Positions 31,367 through 41,685 of a stretch of DNA of 64,000 nt are shown one piece after another. The stretch comes from Rhynchopus sp. YZ270_cl-10 (lineage: Eukaryota; Euglenozoa; Diplonemea; Diplonemida; Diplonemidae): positions 868,001-932,000 of the forward strand of contig OZ037856.1 of assembly GCA_964035575.1 (NCBI GenBank). Direction: 5' to 3'. Both the position numbers and the translations under genes were made by a program. The notes below the pieces were generated by a model. That model was given only the letters and a program-made list of their open reading frames with translations. It did not search any database and was not told the origin of the DNA. Each line of letters begins with the position of its first letter. Position 1 is the first letter of the stretch.

Positions 31367-31855
31367 GGAAGCTGATCAACGCTGGCGAAGATTTAGCCCC
31401 CCCCTTCCCAACAGGGAAGAAACACTATGGCAACAAGAGCGTTCTGTGTTTCTGTTGGTCTCTCCATCTCGCCGTTTCGGTGTACGGATGTGTCGTCCGT
31501 GGAGGGGGCGTCCCCAACCCTTGGATTAGGGAGGGAAGAAGCATGGTGTGACGTCGCAAGCAGAGGATCAAGATCATGTGGAAAACGTTGCCTTTTATTC
31601 GTGCATAGTATCGGCCGAAGACAAAGTGGTTTTGTGAGTTGCGCCGAAAAAAAAGGTGACTTTTTTGATTACAGGAACCTCTTTGTTGAGGGTGATTGTC
31701 GATGTAACAAAAAAACGGGTGTGAGGGTCACAAAGGCACAGAAGGTGTCAATATCTCAAATGTAAATTTGTCAAAAAAAAAGGGGAAATATAGTGGTAGT
31801 ACACGGGGTGTCTGCACCAAAGAAAATACTAAATTTCAACAAAACAAAAAAGTAT

Positions 31856-31912
31856 AGTGGAGTTCATCTTCGGGTGTCTACACTAAAACAACCAAGTTTT
31901 CAAAAAAAAAAA
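31856..31912 (+). repeat. A-tailed dispersed repeat (family A), copy 2
   Basis: GTGGAGTTCATCTTCGGGTG and TCTACACTAAAACAACCAAG end in TTTTC and an A run. Confidence 0.7.
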
Positions 31913-32599
31913 CCCTCCCGGAAAATAGGACTTCTGCGTAAATATGGCAATTCCACATATTCCAACAATTTTATCAACAACCAAAACTATACACTGGGTA
32001 CTGTACGTTGTTATTAGAAAAAATAGACCTTTTTTTTCTCTTTTTTCTGCAGACAAAAGAGCACCATTGTATAGGTATTACTCTCATCCCATCCTCTCTG
32101 CCTTTTCAAGATGTCTGTGCGTGATGCACATTCATCTGACAAGCCTTTTTTTTTTCCCTCCATTTATTTTATTGGTTTCAAAAAAAAGCCAAAATAAAGC
32201 TGCGGCTCGAAGTTGGCATTACCAACCACTTCTTGTTCGGACAAAAAAAAAAAGCAAAAATATTGGATTTCATGTTATCACTCTCTTGCGCCAATCAGGT
32301 TGAGAACTTCTTGTACCGAAAGAATGTCTAATTTTCTCGTACGGCCTATCGTACCTTTCCTGCCGTGTTGGAAGGTGACGACAGCCCCCCGAGAGGCTTA
32401 GGTTCATCTTATAAACTTTTATTCTCTTTCGTTCTCCTATTGTTCCACCCACAACCTTCCTTCAACCCTATTGTAATGTCAAAATGTTTGTATATTTTTT
32501 TTTTTGGAAAAATAGAGGGAGAATTTTTTTTTAAAAACTCAGAAGTTCGGAACTCGCCAATCTCACTTAGGAACAATCCTGAGCGAGAGAGATATCGAA

Positions 32600-32695
32600 T
32601 TTTTTTTTGGCCTCAAAGAGGGTTTCCTCAAGGCCAAGGGTAGTGGGAGCGTATTGTAGTGATAAAAAAATATCAACACGGAATGTTTATTATAG
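32600..32695 (+). repeat. Family E repeat, intergenic copy
   Basis: TTTTTTGGCCTCAAAGAGGG, then AGTGGGAGCGTATTGTAGTG and ATATCAACACGGAATG match the intronic copies at 18455 and 47085, in the same orientation. Confidence 0.8.
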
Positions 32696-32696
32696 T

Positions 32697-32765
32697 CTCA
32701 ATATTACTGTCGAAATTATGGTCGAACCCAAAATCCGGCCATAATTTCGAACCGTAATATCGGTC
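32697..32765. repeat. Imperfect hairpin
   Basis: ATATTACTGTCGAAATTATG pairs with CATAATTTCGAACCGTAATA across a short loop containing CGAACCCAAAATCCGG. It directly follows the family E copy and may be part of a larger element. Confidence 0.6.
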
Positions 32766-35700
32766 GGGACTGTAACACACTTTACGCATAAACGAAATTC
32801 TCTCTTTCGGAGATGGGCGGGTAATCGCGAGATTTGCTTACCATCTTACCGACCGATTTCTCTTTTGTGGTTTCTACGTTTTTTTTTTTTTTTTTTTTTT
32901 TTTTTTGGTTTTGGTCGGGAGGGAGGGGGGAATGCTCCTATTTTTCTTGGCTTCACTCTGTTTTTTTTTTTTTTTTGTATTTCCATTTGTATGAGTGTTG
33001 CCACCTCCCATTTTGAAGATTTCCACGCGATTCATCTTCAATTTTTTTTTCTCATCTTTTCAGCGTCACCACATTTCTTATCTTTCCCACACTAAAAACA
33101 AACCAACAAAAAGGAACTTTTGATACCTTAATATCTTTGCCTGCCGATTGTGTACAACAGAAAGGGCATTTCCTTCTTTCAAGCCTTCCACGTTTTTCTC
33201 CATCATATTTTAAGGGTAATTCCCGCTTTCCACAGTGTCTCACTACCCCCGTTTTAGGGGGGCTGTTTTTTTTTTTATTCTCCCGTGGGCGAGCTGAGCC
33301 ATGATTTATAGGGACCCTGCTACGAAATAATAGTGGCCATTTATGGCTGGGGTATAAATAGGTGTGTGTTCTAGTTTGATCCGTTTGTTATGCGGAACAC
33401 TTCGAACCCCCGCCCTGTGCATGTGCTCGACTAGGCTGCGTTTTATGCACCTTTCATTTGCTTTTATTTTATTTTTCTGGAGAGGAACCCTTGCTCCTAC
33501 TGATGAGATGCTGCCGGGGGTTCAGAGAACGTGGTATAGGAGCAGGCAGCTCGAAACCACAAAGTTTTGTTGTCAGCCCACGGCCTGCACCCGTGCTGCA
33601 CAATTAGGGAAAGGTGTACTGGCTGTACCCTGTTTTTTTCAGTTGCAAAAACAAAAAAATAAAGACAAAAAAAGAGGAGACGACGCCGGTGGACAAAACT
33701 CCGTCTTTCGATTGAAACGAATATCTTAATTATTTATTACTATTCAGAAAAAAAACAAAACAAAACGCAGATCAAAACGCATCAAAACAACTATTCTCAA
33801 ACCCCCAAACCCCCAACCCCAAAGCTGATGTTAATATTCTGAGAGAATGGTCCACTAAACTCCGTGTGTCTTCAACAATACCCGACCTGGAAAAAGAAAA
33901 GAGCTGCGAGGTGATGAGGCAAAGGGAGGGGTGACTCCAATCAATTCTTCAAAACAAAAAAAAAGCAAGTGGAGTGGGGAAAGTGGAGATTGCACAACTG
34001 TGGCAACACAAAACCGAGGCAACTGCACTACTCCAACAATTAATCAACAAAAACAAGAAACAAAAAAAAAGTCTCTTCTCTCCTCTGGAATAGGGAAATT
34101 TGCTGTTGTATTCCAAATACGGTTCTTGGCGTTCAAAAAAAGGTGTCAAATTGCCAAAAAAAAAAGAAAAATATTTTGCGAATCTGTCTTATTTGGACGC
34201 TAAGTTTCTTGGAGTATTGTATAGGTGTGTTTGCGTAAGCAACAATCGCCTTTAATTTTGTTTTGCTTTTTTTAAACTCCCTTTTTTCAAAAAAAACGCA
34301 GTGACAGGGCATGCTCCTGGCAATAACTCAACTAAAAAAACAAAACTATTTTTTTGTTTTGTTTTGCTTTTTTGAAGAGAAAGGTATCATTCTCGCCTTT
34401 CGCGTTTCCAATGTGTATTATCCTGCGAAAAATCAACAGAGTGGCTACCGCATTGTGCAGTGCTCAATATGTTATTTACAGTCATACAACAAATATCGGT
34501 GGGGGTAAAAACCCTTCTTCGAGTTTTGAAATACCAAAAATTCACATTAGCTTTTACCCCTAGAAATCATAATTTTGGTCAACATGGAAAATAAGGGGAA
34601 ATGATGTGATATCTTGGGAACAATCGGTGTGGGGTAAAAACCGTCAGAGTTTCTCGAAAATCCACCTTAGTTTTTACTTCTCCAGTGTTTGTTGTTGTGA
34701 CTGTAAACAAAAAAACTTTATTAGCCAATAGAGACCTGAACCAAAAAATGATCGATTTTTTTTTAAAAGTACCTCTGCATCCCAGAGGCGTTTAGCAACT
34801 ATCAAAACTTCACTTTTTTGGACACAGTGATTTCTGAAGTTCTTTCTTTATGCGACCTGTTTCGATTCGGTCATTGTGACCCTAAAAAAGGGTCATTTAA
34901 TTTTCAGGTCTCTATGGGTTGAAAGAGATGCCTGAGACCGTTCTGTTACAACATTCCCTCCTCCTCCCCAAAAAAAAATAGTTTACCTCTTCCTCCGTCC
35001 TATTCAAAAGCTTTACGTTTACGTGAGAGCGAGCCATCTTTCGATTGAAAGAAATATCTTAATCATGTTTACGTGAGAGCGAAACCTGGAGTGCAGACTG
35101 CTTGCGTGGGGCATCTTATTCATAAAAGCTTCTCTCAAGGGTTCAGGACGAATGACGTCTATACCTTCCGTACAAAGGCTTTGGTCAACATTGAGTACAG
35201 ATCCTATTAGCCCCAAATGGGGTATTAAGTGATTGTCGATACAACAAAAGAGAGGCGAGGAACGGCTGCGAGGGTCCGGGACGGAGCTCATACAAGAAAA
35301 AAATACAGTGGAGATTGCACAACTGTGGCAACACAACCGAGGCAACTACACTACTCCAACAATTTATCAAAAAATGTGAGGTGTCTACATCATCAATTTT
35401 TCAAAAGAAAAAAATAAAAATAAATTAGAACCTATCTCTGCTACCAAAACAAAAAAAAAAAAAACAAAAAAAAAACCCAATTTTTTAGCTTTTTTAGGCT
35501 AGTTGACGCCACGGGTCGGTTTAGGAAATTTGTCCATTTTTCTGGAAAATCGTGTCCCATACCCCCCCATACCGCCCTCAAATGCCCCCAAACCCTCCAA
35601 AACCCTCGCGAACCCTCGCGTACCCTACCATACCCAACCATACCCTGCCGTACCCTGCCATACCGCACGTTTGCCTTTTTTTTGGGGTAATCATGTCCCA

Positions 35701-35882
35701 TACCGTGCCATACCGTGCCAAACCCTGCCATACCGTGCCAAACCGTGCCATACCGTGCCACACCCTGCCATACCCGTGCCAAACCGTGCCATACCCTGCC
35801 ATACCATGCCAAACCCTGCCATACCGTGCCATACCGTGCCAAACCGTGCCATACCCTGCCATACCCTCCCGGTACTGGGTAC

Positions 35883-36104
35883 TGGCTAATGGCTAATGGC
35901 TAATGGCTAATGGCTAATGGCTAATGGCTAATGGCTAATGGCTAATGGCTAATGGCTAATGGCTAATGGCTAATGGCTAATGGCTAATGGCTAATGGCTA
36001 ATGGCTAATGGCTAATGGCTAATGGCTAATGGCTAATGGCTAATGGCTAATGGCTAATGGCTAATGGCTAATGGCTAATGGCTAATGGCTAATGGCTAAT
36101 GGCT
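35883..36104 (+). repeat. GGCTAAT 7-bp tandem array
   Basis: About 31 uniform copies of TGGCTAA. The array is entered through CCCGGTACTGGGTACTGG and left through GGCTACCCGTGCC, the same borders as the second array. Confidence 0.95.
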
Positions 36105-36428
36105 ACCCGTGCCATACCGTGCCAAACCCTGCCATACCATTTCTTTTCAATGGCCAGCTGTACTGTACTGTGTATACTGTGTATACTGCGGAAATTGACC
36201 AAAAACGAGAACTTGGGCAAATTGACCCCACCACTGGTCGGACGGATTCCGGAAATGCAAATACCGCCGTTTAAAAGCTTCACCAACGAAAACAAAAAAA
36301 AATTTTTCCAACATCTGGAACCCCCCTTTACGGAGCGACAACCGGTAGAAACACGGGGAATCGGTTAAGGCGCCACACCATTGAAACAAACTTTTTCAAT
36401 ACCCTGCCATACCATGCCATACCCTCCC

Positions 36429-37212
36429 GGTACTGGGTACTGGGTACTGGGTACTGGGTACTGGGTACTGGGTACTGGGTACTGGGTACTGGGTACTGGG
36501 TACTGGGTACTGGGTACTGGGTACTGGGTACTGGGTACTGGGTACTGGGTACTGGGTACTGGGTACTGGGTACTGGGTACTGGGTACTGGGTACTGGGTA
36601 CTGGGTACTGGGTACTGGGTACTGGGTACTGGGTACTGGGTACTGGGTACTGGGTACTGGGTACTGGGTACTGGGTACTGGGTACTGGGTACTGGGTACT
36701 GGGTACTGGGTACTGGGTACTGGGTACTGGGTACTGGGTACTGGGTACTGGGTACTGGGTACTGGGTACTGGGTACTGGGTACTGGGTACTGGGTACTGG
36801 GTACTGGGTACTGGGTACTGGGTACTGGGTACTGGGTACTGGGTACTGGGTACTGGGTACTGGGTACTGGGTACTGGGTACTGGGTACTGGGTACTGGGT
36901 ACTGGGTACTGGGTACTGGGTACTGGGTACTGGGTACTGGGTACTGGGTACTGGGTACTGGGTACTGGGTACTGGGTACTGGGTACTGGGTACTGGGTAC
37001 TGGGTACTGGGTACTGGGTACTGGGTACTGGGTACTGGGTACTGGGTACTGGGTACTGGGTACTGGGTACTGGGTACTGGGTACTGGGTACTGGGTACTG
37101 GGTACTGGGTACTGGGTACTGGGTACTGGGTACTGGGTACTGGGTACTGGGTACTGGGTACTGGGTACTGGGTGCTGGGTGCTGGGTGCTGGGTGCTGGG
37201 TGCTGGGTACTG
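36429..37212 (+). repeat. GGGTACT 7-bp tandem array
   Basis: About 105 uniform copies of GGGTACT, then five GGGTGCT variants (37171-37205), one more GGGTACT and a GGCTAAT unit. The left border (CCCGGTACTGGG) and right border (TGGCTAATGGCTACCCGTGC) are the same as in the first array. Confidence 0.95.
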
Positions 37213-38430
37213 GCTAATGGCTACCCGTGCCACACTGTGCCACACCCTGCCATACCGTGCCATACCCTGCCACACCCGTGCCAAACCGTGCCATACCCTG
37301 CCAAACCCTGCCATACCCTGCCATACCCTGCCCTACCCTTACTAACCCTCTCAAACCCCCCCAAATCTGCCCAAATCCTCTCAAACCCTCCCAAACCCAA
37401 ATGTCCGTGACGTCAACTAGCCTATTTTTACTTTGAGGGCATGTCCCCTCTTGTCGTCAGCCCAGAGTCAGTAGGCTCTGCCACACCTTGGGGAGAGGTG
37501 TGCGGACTGTGTCTCCAAGAGGAAAAGGGAAGCTGTCCCCCCTGCCCCGTCGCAGTGTGGAACCCCGCTAAGTAGCACAACAACAAAACTAAGCAAGAGG
37601 CAGTACCAGTGGCGCGGCTACCAATAATTACCGTGTAGTCAGCGTCACGCCTACCATGGTAGGTTACAGTCAGGGAAATAGCTTGGGTACTTTTACTGGT
37701 TTCAAAACCAGAACGAGCTGGTTTACTGGTTTGGGGAAAAATAAAAAAAAAAAAGTGGGATTCGGGATTCAGTTTTTCGCCTCCCCCGCACCACTTTCCC
37801 ACTCACAGAAGAAAGCCTCACACGTAAGCGAACCCCTAAAAAGGGTTCATTAAGTAACTCTGTGGTGTAAAAAGGTGCATGTTTTGCACTATGCCCTAAT
37901 TTTTTTTTCGCCTGCGGCGCCACTTTATATTAATTTTTTGCTCCGCAAAAAATAGAGTTTACAATGTCTTAGGGAATCCCCTTGCATTTTGCAGCCGCAA
38001 ATGCAACTTGACCAAAGCTGCAAAAAGTTGACCATTTTTTCAAAATGACCCACCGTTGCAACGGCCCCTGCTTCTGGAAGACGTATTGACTTCGTACGGT
38101 TAGTGGAAGGTGCAAGACCAAGCGCCGTACACACAGGATTATATTCCATTTTCTTTGTTGTCTCGCAAAATTTACCCTTTGCCTCTCCACTTAGTGGTTG
38201 GCAGGGAGGCGCGCGCGAAGCGCGCGACGACCGCTTTCAACCGGGGAAAAAAATTTTCTAAACCAGCAAACCAGCAACATTTGAAAAGTGCACCTTTCAA
38301 GCTACTACCCTGGTTACAGTGAAAAAAAAAAAAAAAAAATTAGAACGAATGAATTGAATAGCGGCAGAAATGTTAATGCGCAGAGTAAAAAAAGATGCGC
38401 GGATGAAATAGTCTGTCCAAACTAAAAAAG

Positions 38431-38497
38431 TAGTTGGAGCACATCCTCGGGTGTCTACACTAATACAACCAAGTTTTCAAAAAAAAAAAAAAAAGCA
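38431..38497 (+). repeat. A-tailed dispersed repeat (family A), copy 3
   Basis: ACATCCTCGGGTGTCTACAC and TAATACAACCAAGTTTTC end in a run of more than ten A. Confidence 0.7.
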
Positions 38498-38510
38498 AAC
38501 CATTCCTTGG

Positions 38511-38570
38511 TGTGGCTGACGGGGGTGATTCGCACTCCTTTCGCACTTCTTGCGCCCCCATTCAGCCACA
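38511..38570. mobile_element. Very short TIR element (family G), copy 1
   Basis: The ends TGTGGCTGA and TCAGCCACA are perfect inverted repeats, extending outward to TTGGTGTGGCTGA. The interior GGGGGTGATTCGCAC and CGCACTTCTTGCG matches the element at 57309-57385 inside an intron. At 60-77 bp it is among the shortest MITE-like units. Confidence 0.75.
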
Positions 38571-38853
38571 CCAAATTCCTAGTTTTTATTTTATTTTATT
38601 TGGATACGCTTCCCTTACAACAGAAAGGCGGCATTTCCAACAACTTATTTGCTCTTTTTTCAAAAAAAAAACAATTTACTAAAATAGTGGCGTGTGAATT
38701 GAACCAGAAAAATGCTGCAGTCAGAGCTGGCTGGGGGTTTGCACCCACTGGGTTCTTTCCTTCCCGAGCGCCCTTTCTTCTCTTTGGCTGTTAACCAGGG
38801 TGGGGTGTGTTCCGCTTCCATCCGCTCATATCGTTTTGCCAGAGGCGAGGTAG

Positions 38854-38892
38854 TTAAAAAGCTCGTAGTTGGATCCAGAGCTCAGGCTTGCA
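38854..38892 (+). rRNA. Fragment of small-subunit rRNA gene
   Basis: GTAGTTAAAAAGCTCGTAGT followed by TGGATC is the conserved SSU stretch before region V4 (usually GCAGTTAAAAAGCTCGTAGT). The flanks do not read as SSU, so only a scrap is present. The 70 bases after it form a hairpin (GCAGACAGAAAGTGTCTGC) that could be V4-derived. Confidence 0.7.
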
Positions 38893-39290
38893 AAAAAGGC
38901 AGACAGAAAGTGTCTGCCTCCAGGCGTTAGTATCAACTGTACCTCACTATTCTCATACTGACTCACTTTGATCTGAAATTGGTGTTTTTTTTTATGACCA
39001 AGCATGTGAGAGGCTTAGGTTCATCTTCTCAATCCTTTTGTAAGATGTCTTTCTTTCCTTATGTCCACATCTGTGGCGTGTACCAGGCTGTTTTCCCCCC
39101 CATTTAAAAAGAACGCATGGGCCTGTGGTCCCTTCGAGCGTTCTTGTAATGTAACTAAGCATGTGAGAGGCTGGTTCATACGACAAACTTTTCTTGTTAC
39201 TCCTAACTTTCTTTTTTATTTTGTGTATTTTTTTTTTCCTCCCCTCTCTCTTCAATGAAGTGTGGTATTCGAAAAATCGATGGGAAAACA

Positions 39291-39992
39291 CAGTGTTTCC
39301 GCGACCCAAAAATCGGACGAAGTTCGTCCGGTAGGAAAAAAAAAAAAAAAAACTGCCGGACGAAGTTCGTCCGGACGAAGTTCATCCGGGGAGTGGGAAA
39401 AATGGGTGGGGAGAGGGCCCGGGGTACATTGTAAAGTGGACGAGTGGGGTGCGGCCCCGCAGGGGACGCACCCCACCCCGTATAGAAAAATAAAGGCCTC
39501 CCCTCTTTGGCGTCGCGCAGATCTGCGGCCGCACTTATGGTATCCCCCTCTATCATTCCCCTCAAACCCTTTGCGGGTTTGCGCACGGAGTACAGCATTG
39601 AACAGCTAGGCAGATTGTACGACCAGTTCTTCACCCCCCACAAACTGTCCTACATGCATCACGATGTCGTGGGTGGGGATGCGCTGAAGCCGGTGTACAG
39701 CGACACCGCTGAACGGAAGCAGTTCCAGACAGCCAGTATTGTGCAGGGGGTTGAATTCAGTGACCTGTTGGCAGAGTGGCAAGAGCTCAAGTCGGTGTTG
39801 AGGGTGTGCACCTCAATGACAACTCTTCATGACGTTCTGATGTATGTTGAGCTCAATGAGGAAGGTGACACCGAGTACCCTCAGATGAGGACGTTACTCC
39901 GTCTCTTGTTCACTCTTCCTGTGGGTACAAGCACAGCTGAGCGCTTATTCCACCACCCGCCACGCTTTGTTTTCGAGTATCTCGTAATGTGA
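39291..39992 (+). pseudogene. hAT DNA transposon remnant
   Basis: The frame 39502-39992 (about 160 codons) ends with YPQMRTLLRLLFTLPVGTST followed by AERLF, matching the hAT C-terminal dimerisation motif (LxxxPxxxxxxERxF). The DDE core and BED finger are absent, so only the C-terminal part survives. After AERLFHH the typical continuation is lost. CAGTGTTTCC at 39291 looks like a hAT left end, and short hairpins (CGGACGAAGTTCGTCCGG) follow at 39313 and 39356. No matching right end was found. It is best read as an internally deleted, inactive hAT copy. Confidence 0.65.
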
Positions 39993-40188
39993 GTTTCTCA
40001 CCTGTTGTGCCTCACGAAAGACCGTGAGGCGAGACAACTCCGCCGGAGGCCCCCGACCCGGCGCGCGAAGCGCGCCGGGCTCGACCTGTATTGTGTTAAG
40101 CACTAGTAAAAAAAATTTTTTTGGGGGGGAAAAAAAACTCGTCCGCCCCCTTCGAAAACACCGGAAGAACGCGGAAACCCTGGGAAAA

Positions 40189-40221
<33 letters not shown>

Positions 40222-41685
40222 ATACAATTCTGGTTGTTTCTAACCCTTATTTGCGCAAAACAGCAGAACTATATATCGACTGCATTTTTTTTTTCTTCTT
40301 CCAACGAAACACACAAAACTGCGGTTATCTTCCTTTCTTTTGTATTTATTTCAGCCTTTTTCGATAACAAAAAGAATTAATTGTGTGGGGCACTATGTTG
40401 TATCTTTGTATTGATGTTAGGAAGTGGCAAAAGAGTTGCGGTTCCCAATCATTGGTATTCAATATATTTACCCATTTACCCACACCAGAAACAACTTTCT
40501 ATGAACGTTATCTAAAAAAATATCCAAAAAATTTTGCTGCTAAACCTCCTTTTTTAGTGCACACATCACAAGATGTAGGCACAAAGATATCAGAGAGGCA
40601 TCTTTATCTCTCAAGTTTTCTTTTTCTTTTTTGTCATTTTTTTTAGTTATTCTTCCCTGTCCTTTTGGCACAAACTGGACAACGGCACTGCTCATTACAT
40701 TGTTTGGTACAGACGTCTGTAGAGGCGTGCTTGCCACTGTTTTTTTTCGACTGTGTCTTTTTTTGTCAGGTTGTTTTGCTTTTTGGCTCAAGGAATATCT
40801 CACAATCTCTTCAAAAAATGTTCAGGCAAGACGTCCGAACAGGAAGAGAGACACACAGCCGAAATCGCTCGCACAACCCCGTCGATATTGTGTGAAATGG
40901 GGGTTCTGGCCTTTCCCAGCGATACTTCAATTTAACCTTCTAGTGAACATGCTCTTTTTTTGATTGGTAACCAAATACGAGAGACTTAATCTTTACCAAC
41001 CCTTTTTAGTCTTTTGAAAAACGCTAACAAAAACCTTTTGTAAACCACTAAATTAAGCATGGTTTTCACGGTCCACCCCAGTGTTCTGATTCCTCGCCAA
41101 GGTACACTGTTAGGGCCTTTGTATTTCAAGTCACATATTCTTTCTGCGGGGAACCAGCCTGCGTCCGCCGATGTACGGTGAGGCGTTTTGCTCTTTCAAC
41201 TTCTCTTTTCCCCCCTGCGCCATGCCAAATTTCCTTGAGGCGTTCAGACGTTCAGCTTCTTTTGATTACCCTTTGAGTCTCAGATTCTAATGTGCACAAT
41301 TTATGGCACCCTTTCTGTTATAGGTATATAAAGGGTATTGAGAGTCTTCAGAGTTCGACCCTAAGTTTCATATGGGTGTCAGATGCAAACGTCGCTAAAC
41401 TCCGCGATGCTACACCCGTGTCCTGTAAAACAACATCTGTTAATGTCGTTGTCCAGGGAACTGATGAACAGAGAGAGGGAGAAGGGACAGTACTGCCAAA
41501 AAGGGTGCAGCGGGTGCAACAACCTGTTGAAATAAAATATCACCCATTTTTTGAACGAATATTATTTAAAAAAAAAACAGCATTCTTCTCTTTCCCCCTC
41601 CCCCTCCCCTCCCCTCCTCCCCTATCCCGCTACCCTTTTCCATTTCTCATCTAGAAAAAAAAATCTTCAAAAGAACTATGCGACA
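39993..41685. other. End of the gene desert, upstream of the PH-like gene
   Basis: No gene is supported. It has a hairpin GGCGCGCGAAGCGCGCC (40062-40078), a run of over 30 A (about 40190-40220), a full family B repeat (41041-41140) and a GAGGCGTTTTGC-family copy (41189-41215). It ends in a pyrimidine tract ending CATCTAG about 33 bases before the start at 41686. Confidence 0.55.
41041..41140 (+). repeat. Family B repeat, full copy upstream of the PH-like gene
   Basis: GTAAACCACTAAATTAAGCA, GGTCCACCCCAGTG, CGCCAAGGTACACTGTTAGG and TTTGTATTTCAAGTCA. It is in sense orientation relative to the next gene. Confidence 0.75.

Larger units (their letters stand above)
31367..35540. other. First part of a 10-kb gene desert
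   Basis: No gene is supported. It contains family A (31856-31912), D (32385-32425) and E (32600-32695) repeats, a hairpin (32697-32765) and two related blocks sharing GTGGAGATTGCACAACTGTG and CTACTCCAACAATT (33976-34052 and 35306-35370), each preceded by TTTCGATTGAAA. The rest is dominated by long T and A runs. Confidence 0.6.
35560..37410. repeat. Composite satellite region
   Basis: A 1.85-kb block of tandem repeats. Degenerate 10-mers (ATACCGTGCC, AAACCCTGCC, ATACCCTGCC) fill about 35620-35870, 36104-36145, 36400-36425 and 37222-37345. They frame two arrays of 7-mers, listed separately. The left side also has variants ACCCTCGCGA and CCCCCATACC. Open frames across the block on both strands are due to stop-free repeat units and are not genes. 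Confidence 0.95.
37411..39290. other. Gene desert after the satellite
   Basis: No gene is supported. It holds a hairpin GCGCGCGAAGCGCGCG (38208-38223), a family A copy (38431-38497), a small TIR element (38511-38570), an SSU rRNA scrap and two family D copies (38997-39035 and 39150-39192). Confidence 0.6.

Noticed and set aside
36328-37314. Very long open frames on both strands across the 7-bp satellite
   Set aside because: A stop-free 7-bp unit gives long frames in all registers; the translated text is a simple repeat and has no coding sign.
37440-37690. Antisense SSU rRNA fragment suggested by CTACCATGG and GTAGCCGCGCC words
   Set aside because: The words are too short and not in rRNA order; no convincing alignment by eye.
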